From Cydia pomonella (Eukaryota; Arthropoda; Insecta; Lepidoptera; Tortricidae): a stretch of DNA of 64,000 bases. Location: contig NC_084713.1 of assembly GCF_033807575.1 (NCBI RefSeq), forward strand, positions 22,481,389 through 22,545,388. Direction: 5' to 3'. Of the stretch, positions 32,701 to 42,357 are shown one piece after another (within the stretch, counting starts at the first letter, position 1; every line of letters starts with the position of its first letter). The translations under genes and the position numbers were made by a program. The notes under the pieces were generated by a model. That model searched no databases and was not told the origin of the DNA. It saw only the letters and a program-made list of their open reading frames with translations.

Positions 32701-34601
32701 TGTTAGACCCTGTAGTACACGACATGCGCATACTGCCTGCCAGCCACCCTAGAATGAAATGCACACCCATGTTTTTATCTTGATAATCTGATTAACCCTT
32801 TGAACGCCACGCCTATCGTGTGTGGCGCTGAAGCATGTACTTTATCGGAATGCACGAAGGTTTATATTGGGATGTTGCCACGCGCGTCAGTTGACGTATT
32901 TGGCGGTCAGAGTTAATATTTTTGTTGTGAACAACAAAGGGTTTTTGGTGAGATCTTGGTACGTCTACATCTACTCTCCGAAAAGCCCTAGGAAGACGTG
33001 AGAATCCCACAGGTTGTCACCATCATCGTTCCCATCATGCCATCATCGTTGTCAACTTGTCACTAACCTACGGTGATGTCAGGATGGCCTGAACTTTGAA
33101 CTTACATGATGAGAGAGATAATGGTATTGCATCAATCCAATGCTGTTATAAAGAAATGTTGTCTCGGTCTTCATTATATACATGAGGTAGAACAAAGAAT
33201 GCATTAGATTTGACTATAGAACTTACGTAAGTAGCAGCAGTAGGCAGAATGAGGGTGATGATGGAGTTGCATCCAATGCTGATGGTAATGAGAATACTGC
33301 CTCCAATCTTGTCTGCCAGAAGACTGCCAGGGATCTGCAGCATCACGTAGCCCCAGAAGAATGATGAGAGAATCACGCTCTGCGTTTGCATACTCCAGTC
33401 AAATGTCTGAAAGAGAAAAAGAAGGAATGGAAAGATTTGCACGCTTCTGATAAGCTTTGGTAGCTTAGTTAGTTAAGGGCGATAGAACCGTGGTCCGAGT
33501 TTAGTCTTTTTAATTATTTTTTTGATCTTCCTTGCAGTTTATCGGCTTGATGTCAGCACGAGAGGTTAAATATCAATTTTGACCCTTGTAAAACAAATAA
33601 CTACTGTCCAATAGTGACAGGAGAAAACTCAGTACTCCAGTTATTTTATGTTCCGGAAGTATGGCGAATTGGAAATAATTTATAAGAAAGAATGTTTTTA
33701 ATTTAATGGTTATATATATTATACCTAATTCTATTATTACAAACAAACACGCTGTTGGTTATCGTTTGTCACTTTATGTCAATATGACATTTGTTTTGTT
33801 AGAAAGAATTTTTTTTTCTAAATATGTAAAGTTATTTACGTTGTCTGCCGCGGCGTCGGTCAACTTGGTTTTAGCCACGATGAGTCGATGACCATGCTCA
33901 TGTTGACTCGCATGGCTTAGCCGCTGGCTGACGAACGCGAATAATAACACCTTGCAGGTGTCTGATGCCAAAAGTAAGCACTTAACTTACGTCGTCTGCC
34001 GCGGAGTCGGTCATAGCCACGATGGCCATGCTCATGTTGACTCGCATGGCATAGCCGATGACCAACGCAAAGAACATCATCACAGTCTGCAGGTGTCTGA
34101 TGCCAAAAGCTGCTTCTGAAAGACATGATCATTACGGACTGGAATATTGAACGGTCATATTGAATTCTCATTATTTATGACTATGGATAATAATGGAGAA
34201 AATAAGTTGGACGAGGAGAAAGCGAATGAGAAAGTATTGCGAAGTGCTGGAGAGAAGAGGAACCTAATGAGAACCATTAAAATAGATGATACAAAATGAG
34301 AGTTCACTTGATAAGACACGATGCTTTTTTTAAAACCACATTTATAGAAGGCTAAATAGAAGCTAGAAGAGAAAGAGTAAAACCACGAGCAAGCTGTCAC
34401 AACAACTTAAAGAATAAGCCAATATTATGTCTTACCGAAGAACTTGGTCGAGGACCGCGAAAACTGACATGCACTCCGACGACGGCTCTTAAATTATGAT
34501 GATGACCTATTTCTGTTTCTTAGGTCTTATTTTATGTTTGATCTAATTAAATGAAGTAAACTTAAAAATATTTTCTTACTTGGTTTCTTAGCTTCTTGCA
34601 T
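26586..34601 (-). CDS. SLC17/MFS anion transporter (putative inorganic phosphate cotransporter / sialin-like), ten exons
   Basis: A multi-pass plasma- or vesicle-membrane transporter of the major facilitator superfamily, SLC17 branch; family members move phosphate, sialic acid, glutamate or other organic anions, often with Na+ or H+. The spliced reading gives about 454 residues, close to the family's 450-500. It has TM1 with YAMRVNMSMAIV (Arg32, at the position of the conserved TM1 arginine), MFS motif A GSLLADKIGG (76-85), and TM4 QGLTQGFLFPCTHNLIGKW with His134; SLC17 members often have Glu where Gln126 stands. Later blocks include NCCQNWGFWTLMTEIPSYM and NGVLSALPYI. All internal junctions are GT-AG and keep frame. 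The exons are 34580-34601, 33991-34115, 33227-33406, 32610-32748, 30850-31067, 30214-30363, 29865-29997, 28467-28591, 27744-27863 and 26586-26738. The substrate cannot be told from sequence. The 3' end is the least certain part. Confidence 0.9.
27744..27863 (-). CDS. Transporter exon 9 (residues 365-404, TM11)
   Basis: Acceptor GTTTTAG, donor GTACTT, phase 0. Encodes LAFLDMAPNFAGFMLSITNC and ANFISFIAPLVAGVLIQDE; the LD-x-PNFAG motif is highly typical. Confidence 0.95.
27990..28235 (-). mobile_element. LINE 3'-end fragment in transporter intron 8
   Basis: TTGAATTGAATTGAAAACTT then TATTTCAGATACACTAGGAA; on the minus strand this is a retroposon 3' UTR ending in AATTC-type repeats. Confidence 0.55.
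28467..28591 (-). CDS. Transporter exon 8 (residues 323-364, TM9-10)
   Basis: Acceptor TTCCAG, donor GTAAAT. Encodes YLVPAVTLIGFAYVPAGNIA then VAVGLLCVVVGLNAGYYTGF. Confidence 0.95.
28630..28690 (-). mobile_element. Retroposon scrap in transporter intron 7
   Basis: GCAAACTAGTATACAAATCG CCTGATGGTAATG resembles the common lepidopteran LINE end (CCTGATGGTAAG) also seen at 49500. It lies just before exon 8's acceptor in transcript direction. Confidence 0.4.
29036..29130. repeat. Inverted repeat in transporter intron 7
   Basis: TAGCTGCAGATACTATATAG and GACTCCCCCTGC face GCAGGGGGGTCAGTTATC and CTCTGCAGCTTA around a ~15-base loop. A longer, nearly perfect relative of this hairpin is at 55157-55240. 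Confidence 0.6.
29226..29855 (-). pseudogene. Decayed partial copies of transporter exon 7
   Basis: On the plus strand 29785-29855 (AAGTCCGTAGCCAGACGG, ATCGTAATGTACGAGAGCGC, ACGCCGTTTT) tracks exon 7's AAGTCCGATGCGAGACC, TTGTGATGTAGGGGAGCGC and ACACCGTTCT. A second piece at 29284-29350 tracks the same order and is closer to the first piece than to the exon. A third, weaker piece is at 29226-29265. A family D retroposon (29431-29788) separates the first two. None keeps a frame. Confidence 0.5.
29431..29788 (+). mobile_element. Short retroposon family D in transporter intron 7
   Basis: Full copy from GACCCGGGTATGTCC to GTAGTATAAAAAAAA, antisense to the gene. It lies between the decayed exon 7 copies. 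Confidence 0.85.
29865..29997 (-). CDS. Transporter exon 7 (residues 279-323, TM8)
   Basis: Acceptor TGTGCAG, donor GTAATT. Encodes NGVLSALPYITMYLLSFPFG and ASDLILAKGWLRATTTRKLS. Decayed partial copies of this exon lie just downstream in transcript direction (29226-29855). Confidence 0.95.
30214..30363 (-). CDS. Transporter exon 6 (residues 229-278, TM7)
   Basis: Acceptor TTCCAG, donor GTGAGT, phase 0. Encodes VPWKSVFSSLPFISLIVVNC then CQNWGFWTLMTEIPSYMSQV; the NWGF-TLxTEIPxYM block is diagnostic for the family. Confidence 0.95.
30850..31067 (-). CDS. Transporter exon 5 (residues 156-228, TM5-6 and central loop)
   Basis: Acceptor ATTCAG, donor GTGAAT. Encodes SQFGTAAQLMLAGYLTEYWG, WPSIFYASGICGVIWTIVYI and the charged loop SKMISEEERMYIQSSLGH that joins the two six-helix halves. 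Confidence 0.95.
31165..31290. repeat. Dispersed repeat in transporter intron 4 (as at 1870)
   Basis: CACAATTAGGTTGCGTTGTT and ATCATCAGATCAACTCGGTG match 1870-2012. Confidence 0.55.
31440..31645. repeat. Dispersed repeat in transporter intron 4
   Basis: TTTCGGGGATCTCGGAAACG, GATCTAGCTAGGTCTTATCT and CCGAGCAAAGCTCGGTTTCC are known to me as a widespread lepidopteran repeat; the terminal CCGAGCAAAGCTCGG is a small hairpin. Its class is not certain. Confidence 0.5.
31922..32112. mobile_element. MITE-P in transporter intron 4
   Basis: Complete copy from TACCCCTAGTGTAAATTTAG to CACTAGGGGTAC, with both palindromic arms intact. Confidence 0.9.
32610..32748 (-). CDS. Transporter exon 4 (residues 110-156, TM4)
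   Basis: Acceptor TTCTAG, donor GTAAG, phase 0 to 1. Encodes ACRVLQGLTQGFLFPCTHNL and then IGKWVPLEDKGRFMAFIYSG, including the R-x-L-x-G-L motif and His134. Confidence 0.95.
33227..33406 (-). CDS. Transporter exon 3 (residues 50-109, TM2-3)
   Basis: Acceptor TTTCAG, donor GTAAG, phase 0 both sides. Contains FDWSMQTQSVILSSFFWGYV and motif A GSLLADKIGG. Confidence 0.95.
33840..33974 (-). pseudogene. Decayed tandem duplicate of transporter exon 2
   Basis: Aligns with exon 2 over nearly its whole length (GGTGTCTGATGCCAAAAG, CATGCTCATGTTGACTCGCA and GTCTGCCGCGG blocks on the plus strand are shared) but carries three short insertions and a frameshift. The donor-equivalent reads GTAAAT. The first ~11 bases and the acceptor are missing: GTAAGTTAAGTGCTTA of the upstream intron runs straight into it. 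It cannot be spliced as a functional exon. Confidence 0.85.
33991..34115 (-). CDS. Transporter exon 2 (residues 8-49, TM1)
   Basis: Acceptor TTTCAG, donor GTAAG. Encodes FGIRHLQTVMMFFALVIGYA then MRVNMSMAIVAMTD, the classic SLC17 start. A decayed tandem copy sits 16 bp downstream in transcript direction. Confidence 0.93.
34185..34507 (+). mobile_element. LINE C-terminus remnant in transporter intron 1
   Basis: Plus-strand pieces DEEKANEKVLRSAGEKRNLM, LIRHDAFF, then LVEDREN and HALRRRLLN with a stop and a GATGATGA end match the pattern of the LINE at 16094. Frameshifts and an internal stop show that it is dead. It is antisense to the host gene. Confidence 0.7.
34580..34601 (-). CDS. Transporter exon 1 (start codon, residues 1-7)
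   Basis: ATG followed by QEAKKP, then a GTAAG donor. A short cytoplasmic leader before the FGIRHLQ block is usual in this family, and no earlier in-frame ATG continues into it. Phase 1 exit. Confidence 0.75.
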
Positions 34602-35074
34602 TTTAGCACTTTAATTTCAAACAGAAATTCACTTTTAGACTTAAAAATTCACTTTTACGCACAAAACTCTCAACAACTTGCGAATTTCGATGCGCACTGA
34701 TTATTTATTATCTTTCTTTAAAATGTAAGAGTAAAGATCAATGTAATCCATACCAATCAGATGTTATCTACGTGGGCTATGTGAAGTGATTTCACTTTGA
34801 AGTCGTCTTGCCTTAAATCCAAAACACTTGTAGGTAAATCCATGCAGACGAAAAAGATTAACTTATCTGGGCTATAGTGGCCATTATCAGTCAGTCTCTA
34901 TGTAGCAATCATCCATACGATGCAATGTATACAGCAGCATCTGTTTGTACAAACCATGACCTAAATAGACACCGCATTATGAAGCGTGTGGGACAAAAAC
35001 ATTTAGGAAAATCGGCTTCGTTTCTGTGGTTTACATTACAAAAAGTAACGATCTGGATTAGTATATTTGTTATT

Positions 35075-35175
35075 TTATATTAATTTAAACTATATTGCAC
35101 AATACATGAAGAGTACAAATGGCGGACTTACTGCGAAAAGGCATTCTCTACCAGTCAACCATGAGCTAAACTGAA
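35075..35175 (-). mobile_element. LINE 3'-end fragment, family Z
   Basis: Inverted version of 26460-26580: AAGAGTACAAATGGCGGACT and AAAAGGCATTCTCTACCAGT. Confidence 0.65.
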
Positions 35176-35449
35176 AGATCTAGTTGGTGCAGGGTCAGAA
35201 TACAGTTAGAGTAAAATGGAAAAACATTAACACATACATAAATAATATTATACATAAATAAATATATTTATAAATACCTATATATATATGTATATACATA
35301 AATATATACAAATTGTGAAACGTCATGAGGACGACCTTAGAACCTTATTATTTTTGTTAGACTTACATCATACAAATTTAAAGAAATAGATGGTTTTATT
35401 ATGCCAAAAAGGATAAAATACGAAAACAAGGCTTTACAGTCCATTTACG

Positions 35450-35720
35450 CCCCTATTCGAAGAATGATTAAGACACGTTTAAGATCTTGGAAAGATCTTT
35501 GAAAGTTCGATAAGTAAACGACATGTCAAAATTGACGTTTATTTCGATTCCGCTGTGATTCCAATAAGATCTATCTACGATATTTCTAACGTCAAAATGA
35601 CATTGGTTGCCCGAATCGAGCTGGTTCTGTCAATAATACGACATACAAACGATATCTAAATGAGAACTTATCTAAACCAGTACTTATCGTTATCGTATCT
35701 CATTCTTCGAATGGGGCCGT
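35450..35720. mobile_element. MITE-R, full copy
   Basis: Ends CCTATTCGAAGAATGATTAA and the inverted CATTCTTCGAATGGGGCCGT. The interior has paired CATGTCAAAATTGACG and CTAACGTCAAAATGACATTG blocks. It is 271 bp and non-coding. Fragments are at 2012, 10917 and 47140. Confidence 0.8.
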
Positions 35721-36845
35721 TTATTTGTGATGTCCTCAGGGAAATCGCGTAACCCTGACTCATAATAAAATGTTTTTGACCCGTGTACGATGTCTACTTG
35801 TAAAATGCTGCGCCGCGGGGATCACACGTGAGTTACATCTATATAACATTTATTACAATCATTAATAAGCTCGATATCTGCAAATTTTTCGTTTTATAAA
35901 TGTACTTTAAATTTTATGAATAAACTTTGTATATTCAAATATAATCTTCTGATTGTAATAACAGGTTCTGTATTTGATCCGGATTTGTTATGGATATGTT
36001 TTGTCTGTGTCAAAAGAAAAATCCAAATCAAATTCAATATCTCAGATTTCAGTTATTACAGTTAAAATACACCTCATTATTGATTTACACAAGTACCTAA
36101 TATTAACAAAGTTCTGATTAACAAACAAAATTGATCCTACGTCGGTCTGAAATAAATGGTTGGTCTGAATTTAATTTACATTAAAGTTGCCTTGTATGTT
36201 CCATAATGAAGATGATCTGTGGTTTGCACCAACCCTAACCGACGGACGGATTAACTCAGCAAATATTATGGAGACTTCGTCTGGCATAATATTTGTAGCA
36301 AATGTAATATTTGTATTATGATAACTTTGGTTTAAAGAGTGAATACTGATGTGCCGATGAAAAGTAACTAAAATTTCCACATTTAAAAATGTCGGAAACA
36401 TCTCATATTTTTGTGTGATCATAATTTTCCATTTTGTAAATGAAAGATTCCTTAATTTCCTACGAAATTTCCGAGAACTTTACCAATCTTTTTTTAAGCA
36501 TTCAACAACTTACACAGTGACAGATTTTTATCATATATATCCTTGACATTGTTTAATCCATTTTTAGTTTATATTGATCCTCGATTTTGTATTACCTATT
36601 AATATTATTTGATATTTTTGTAAATATTGCCTGTTTTTTATAATATTTGCAGAATGCAGAATGAATTTAGGATTTCTTTTATTTTGGAACACCTTCTCAT
36701 AACTATGTTCCATGCAAATAAATTCTTTAATCTTGGAAATTTTGGAATCAGACAGCCCTCTAAATTAATTCGAGAAATTAAAGTCGAGAAGGATTATAAC
36801 GCTGACTAGAATTAACGAACACGATTACACGAGTAATGATGCACC
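35721..36845. other. No gene recognised
   Basis: AT-rich intergenic DNA upstream of the transporter gene's first coding exon. Any 5' UTR exon or promoter would lie between 34602 and here, but I see no reliable signal. Confidence 0.45.
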
Positions 36846-36873
36846 ACACTGGCAGTTATATAACTGCCAGTGT
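36846..36873. repeat. 28-bp perfect palindrome
   Basis: ACACTGGCAGTTAT followed immediately by its exact complement, centred between 36859 and 36860. The flanking bases do not pair. It could be a cruciform or a binding site for a dimeric protein, or a remnant of a hairpin element. Confidence 0.9.
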
Positions 36874-38320
36874 AGGACGACATAATGTATTACATTCCTG
36901 CTGAGTAGGTAAACATAAAGATTAAGGAATATAACATATAAGCGAGCTGTCGAGGTCGAGGAAGATAGATCTCGGCAGGAAATGGGTTGGAAGGGTGTCG
37001 CGGATACACTGTACTCCAAACAGTACCTTGACTCAATATTAATAAGGTACATTATGGAATAGACGAGCGCGTAGTTGATAAGTTGAGATAGACAGATCTG
37101 AGAATTTCAAGGAAGACAGAAAATGTAACGAGCAATATAAATCCGGAGAAGGCCTACAAGAAATCTTTGATGCCAAAAAAGAAAATTCAAATTTTAAAAA
37201 ATCAAAAAATAATTGTGTTTGAAGCAGTATTAGACTTTCTCCTGATATCCATCAAAATATAATATGTACACTGTCTTTCCAATAGCATTTCAGAAATAAT
37301 CATGTAAGTAGGACATACAAGAAGAAATAATTGTAAATATAAAAGTCGTGTATTGATGTTTTTTGGGATACACCTTAGTCACCAATAATTTAGAACTGGA
37401 GATACTTTCTTCAATGCGATGTAGTTAATGTTTTGTGTACGTTTAGACTATTAATGTTATCCGTATTTTAGATATAAAATCGATTGTGGTAAAACCGGTT
37501 TCTTTTCTTGGTCTCTGGTCTTCTCCCGTGGCAATTAGTTGAGCGTCAACTCACCCCAGCTATAGTCTAAAAACTATCTAGTTATAACTACATTGTACCT
37601 AATATCATTATTGCATTTTTTGTGTCCATGAAAGTTTACGGTATTAGTCTGAGCTAATGTCACACACTTGTCACTACAACTAGGTCAGTTTTTTAAGTTT
37701 TTGTCTTCAAAATAATTTGCTCTGAATTGCACCTTGTACATGTATTATTTTCAATCTCAGTATTCTTGTAGTGTCTTTCCTGTTTTTAATGACGTAGTTA
37801 AGGTACTGATTTAAATATTTTATTTAGTTTTCTTTTACGACGGATTTAGTAGATACTAAGACCGCTTTGTGGTTTTTGCTTTGGTTTTTGGAGAGAACAG
37901 ATAAAATATATAGCTAATTTTATTTTATGGAAGGTCAGCACACCCTTTTCAAAGGGAATTTTATATGACGCATAATTAAGTAGGTTGCAGACTTCGAGAG
38001 ATGATACAATAAAATAAGAGCATGCTGGTTAAACTCATTTATATAAGAGGTACCAATAAATTCTAAAACAGATTGACTACAAATAAGTACATAAATATAA
38101 TATGATAGGCCAAAAGATTACCACAAGTCAAATGATAATTACAAGCTTTTATTTAACTTGCCCTGTTATTATCTATGTATATATGTTAGCGTGGGTCAAA
38201 TCTTGGAAGCTATTGTAAATTTGACACGATGGAAACGGATACGGAACGGATTAAGGGGTGTAAACTGTCTTTATAAAGTACTTTCCAAGTATTGTTCCAA
38301 CTTTATCCGTTACTCCTTTT
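36874..38320. other. No gene recognised
   Basis: About 1.4 kb with no supported ORF, RNA or repeat. Confidence 0.5.
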
Positions 38321-38324
38321 ACAT

Positions 38325-38410
38325 ACGGCATAAATCAGGCAGGGTTTGGAGATCTCATTCACATGGAATCCAGTCATTAGTAAAATGTAAGCGAAAACTA
38401 ATACCGGCAG
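38325..38410. repeat. Dispersed repeat (as at 58365)
   Basis: GGGTTTGGAGATCTCATTCA and GGAATCCAGTCATTAGTAAA recur at 58371-58425. Confidence 0.6.
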
Positions 38411-39277
38411 TCGAAAAATATATAAATGTTTATTTATTTTCACCTCACAAAGGATACATTTAACAATTACTATTAAATAGAGTAAAGGCAAATTCGATTT
38501 ATAATCTTTGTGAGAGACTGGAGTCTGAACTAGGTGTAAACCTGTAATACAGATCCAGACCCTCACCCCGCAAACTAGGCGTAAAATTTACTCTTAAGAA
38601 ATAATTTGCAATGTATTAGAATTACATTAGTGAGGTTATCTATCTATACATATAATAAAGCTGAAGGGGGTCGAAAGTCTGTACATGGAAGATATTCGAA
38701 AAAAAGTAGGCTGGGGATACCAAGAATCGTTAACAGAACACGTTCCAACAGTTTTTAGAATTTTTGTCTGTTTGTCTGTTTCTCTGTTTGTCTGTTTATT
38801 TGACCTCGCATCACGTGAAAACGGCTGAACAGATTTTGATGAAAACTTTACTAATCTGTCGAGAAAATGCCCGGCCAAGCCCCGGCTATAAAAATTCAAC
38901 CCCCCCTAGAAAGGAAGGGTAGAAGGGGGGGGTAGCCACTACACTCGATTAAGTTAAGTTTGCACCTGAATCTTATGGCGCTACTTAGGAAGGAGGTGCA
39001 AACTTTTACAACAAATATGAGCTACGAGTATCGAGTACCCTGCTAAACTAACAGATATGGTGCTGAAATTAAGCAACCGAGGAAGGATTTTGCCAAATTA
39101 ACTCTAAAGTTAGAAGTGGGGGGTACGGATATCAATTCAATTTCAATTGTGTTGATGTAATAATACAACGAAATTAAACGACAGTAAATTAATTGCCATA
39201 CATTGCACAGTGCCATCTATTGGGAAACTGAGTAAAAATTTAGTAATCAAGTAAACTAACTAATATTTTAGAAAAAA

Positions 39278-40071
39278 AACCGACTTCAATGAGTAGACCG
39301 GTGAAAGAACGATTATTGTTGATTTTTGATTTCATACAATTAAATTAAAAAGACACAGCGTCCTACGCCTAATTATGTAGAAAAGGAGGTACTTAACATG
39401 ATTTTTTTTTGCCACTGCACCCACCTTGACACATTTCAGATTTGCCCTATGGTTGACTGGTAAGATACCCGCAATAGGGTATTCGACTGTATTTAAGATA
39501 AATTATTTCACACGATGCATGAAATAAAGCACCAGATAATTATTAAAAAAACTAAATAGGATAGAAATATAAAAATGTGTCTTGAAAACCTAACTGCTTG
39601 ACAAACATGCACAGAGAACAAATTGCCAAACGTGAACTATGCATCGTTGAAGAGTTCCGTTCTGTTCATCATGCACAGTTCCACTTCATCAAATGTCACT
39701 TCTACAAATGTAAATACTTGATTTGTTGATGATAATACAAAAATCACTATATATATATGCCTTTCACATTTGAAGAGTTCCCTCGATTCCTCATGGACCC
39801 CATCGTCAGAACTCGAACTTGACAAAAATTTGTCTTGAAAATCTAATTTACTTAACAAACACAGCGAAGAGGATAAATCACCAAGCGTGTACTGTGTATC
39901 GTTGAAGAGTTCCATTCTGATCATCATCAGCAGTTCCACTTCATCAAATGTCACTTTTTTAAATGTAAATGCTAGATTTGTTAAAGAAAATACAAAAATC
40001 ATTATATGTATGACTTTCATATTTGAAGAGTTCCCTCGATTCTCCTCCTTTTGAAATCTTGAAGTCGGTTA
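39278..40071. mobile_element. Element nested in the Helitron, ACCGACTTCAA termini
   Basis: AAAACCGACTTCAATGAG at the left pairs with TCTTGAAGTCGGTT at the right. Inside, a ~250-bp unit is imperfectly duplicated (GTTGAAGAGTTCC at 39648 and again at 39901; CCACTTCATCAAATGTCACT at 39680 and 39933). The minus-strand frame 39637-40020 simply reads the duplicate and has no recognisable family. Confidence 0.65.
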
Positions 40072-40439
40072 AAAATGAGTTTACTTACATAGTTAAGTAG
40101 TGGCAAAATCAACACATATCAACACGCGTATAACTGCATAATTATTAAAAAAAAATATTTTCTCCGTCATGAATTATACCTAATCGTAATTTTATCGTAT
40201 CCATATTTATACGTATCGCCTCTTTTAAACTCTCAATAATGGCTGCGAAGGTGGGTACTATGAAAAAAAATATTCTCTGATGTTTGCGGTGTAAATGTCA
40301 AACGATTTGGGACTCGCATTTTATACGCGTTAAAATGCCATAAGAACTAAAAACTGAAAATGCCTTTCCGAAAAAAGCGAACCTTTCACGAAAGTCTCGC
40401 AACGCATTGATGTTACGAAACTATAGCGACGATCGTGAT

Positions 40440-41104
40440 TTTAGGCGTAGCCACAACTACCAGAGACGTTATGCAGGATCATTTCATCCATTGAAAACCT
40501 CATTCGTAGCGTGTACGGAGACCTGAGCCATTCTTGGGTTTGTGAGAGATCTATACTCACGCCCATAGAGGAACGGTCCATGCTCACGCAGAAAAATGAG
40601 CAGGCGGAAATCGAAGGTGAACATGCAGTATATAATTCCATTAACACTGTCTTGGATGAAGGCAATGTCACAACATACCCGGTAGAGTACCTTAGTTCCT
40701 TAGCTCATTGAGTGCTTCAGGACACCCAGCACACACATTAACCCTGAAAGTTGGAGTTCCAATCATGCTTCTTCGGAATTTGTCGCCTCCGAAGTTATGC
40801 AACGGAACCCAGCTAAGTAGTGCAGCTGCAGCGAAACCTCATTGAGGTGCAGATCCTGACGGGGTGCGGCGCCGCAGAAGTCGTGTTCATCCCGCGCATC
40901 CCCCTCATCCTGAGCAGTTTCCCGTTCCACTTCAAGCGCCTACAGTTCTCCGTGAGCGTCTGCTTTGCCATGAACATCAATAAGTCGCAGAGGCAGACGC
41001 TGCGCGCCGCTGGCGTGGACCTGCGCACGGGCTGCTTCTCGCACGGGCAGCTCTACGTGGCGTGCTCGCGCGTTACCAGCTACACGGAGCTATTAATATT
41101 GTAA
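40440..41104 (+). pseudogene. Helitron PIF1-like helicase C-terminus, frameshifted
   Basis: Three successive frames give one helicase tail. First SIENLIRSVYGDLSHSWVCE and RSILTPIEE (to 40711); then HTLTLKVGVPIMLLRNLSPP and KLCNGTQLS (about 40712-40835); then FIPRIPLILSSFPFHFKRLQ, AMNINKSQRQTL (helicase motif V, with Arg where Gly is usual) and FSHGQLYVACSRVTSYTELL (motif VI) to the stop at 41102-41104. The Rep nuclease and helicase motifs I-IV are gone. This region is clearly GC-richer than its surroundings. Confidence 0.85.
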
Positions 41105-41741
41105 AATGTCAATGTTATGTAAATATACTATTACATACCTATTTACTCATTAGTATGTAAGATATAATTATATGTATACATTTAGTTGTGCATACATAAA
41201 CATAACTGTAAACAAAATGTAAATACTCGGCCTCAAGTTTTTGATATCTACAAGTATTCTCCTTTCCTCTAATCCGACTAAACTAATAGGTATTACACCT
41301 AAATTCGATAGTGTTCGGAAGTATGGATTTCTATGGGTATATTTCTTACCTTTTCATGCTTAGACTGATTGGTCTGGAGCACCGATTTGGATGATATTTT
41401 CCATGGACATGATTTGGATAGGAGCAGTCAAGGACGTAAAAAAAATACAAAAGTGGAACTGTATTGTCCGATATACATCTACTACTTTATGTCGTTTAAA
41501 TCACGTCAAAAATTTGAATAAGGACGAATTTGAAAAAAATAACAATTGATATTGGAGTGTAGTATTATTAAGTGGTACCTAATTGTAAAATATTTTATCT
41601 AGACTACAGTCCTCTAGCGTATCCATCTGTCAACTGTACTTCAAGTTCCACCTCCAGGGGAGAGGCAGAGAAATTAGCGGTGAATGAGCCGGTTACTGAC
41701 ACAGACCGAATACCACGCGGGCGGAGCCGCGGGCACTGCTA

Positions 41742-42184
41742 GTTATAACTAAAACAACAAATTGGCATAAAAAAAAATGAATATCGTTAGTGTTATGTGT
41801 CGGAAGTCGCGGTCATGAACTAGTAACAAATAATAGTCACATACGCCTTATTGTCACTCAAATACAATACTCGGATACCCAATGATAAATCCCTTGTTGT
41901 GAGTCAATCGATTTGTCTTCAGAATGCGTCGAAGATATTTGATATATTTCTTCAATATTGCAAATGGCTCCAGTCTGATACACTGCAGTGATGTAAACCC
42001 TCCGATATTACATATTTCACTGACAGCAGCATTCGTGTGAGAATAAATCAAATAACTTGAAACAAAGTTACGTTAAGTTACAAATAAGTGGTATATACCT
42101 CGCCAAACTCAGCCGTATTATTTATGGCGTAAAAGTAAAATACTTGTAGTCGTACCACAAGTTCGCATTTGACATTGACGTACA
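41742..42184. other. No gene recognised
   Basis: AT-rich DNA right of the Helitron with no supported feature. Confidence 0.5.
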
Positions 42185-42357
42185 GAGCCGGATTTAGGGG
42201 AGGGCAACCGTGGCTACAGCCTCGGGGCCTCCACAAAAGAGGGACCCTCACAATAGAGACTTCGGAAAACTTACCATTTAATTTGGAAAATAATTTAGGG
42301 CCAGGGAGCCTCCACTCCTTTATTGCCCGAGGCCTCCAGACCTTTAAATCCGGCATT
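42185..42357. mobile_element. Small TIR element
   Basis: AGAGCCGGATTTAGGGG at the left pairs with CTTTAAATCCGGCATTG at the right; the inside has GCCTCGGGGCCTCC and GCCCGAGGCCTCC blocks facing each other. The overlapping ORFs at 42078-42435 are by-products. Confidence 0.65.

Larger units (their letters stand above)
38643..41741 (+). mobile_element. Helitron, 3.1 kb, degenerate
   Basis: Begins TCTATACATATAATAAAG after an A and ends GGGCACTGCTAG before a T, with a GC-rich hairpin (GCGGGCGGAGCCGC) 12 bases from the end. A|TC...CTAG|T with a subterminal hairpin is the Helitron signature. No Rep domain remains, only a broken helicase end (40440-41104). Autonomous Helitrons are usually 5 kb or more, so this is a deletion derivative. 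A second element splits it at 39278-40071. Confidence 0.85.

Noticed and set aside
33774..34171. Separate minus-strand ORFs as genes
   Set aside because: They are frames through transporter exon 2, its decayed copy and flanking intron.
39637..40020. 127-codon minus-strand gene with TFDEVEL repeats
   Set aside because: Lies inside an element nested in a Helitron and mirrors its internal duplication; no family similarity.
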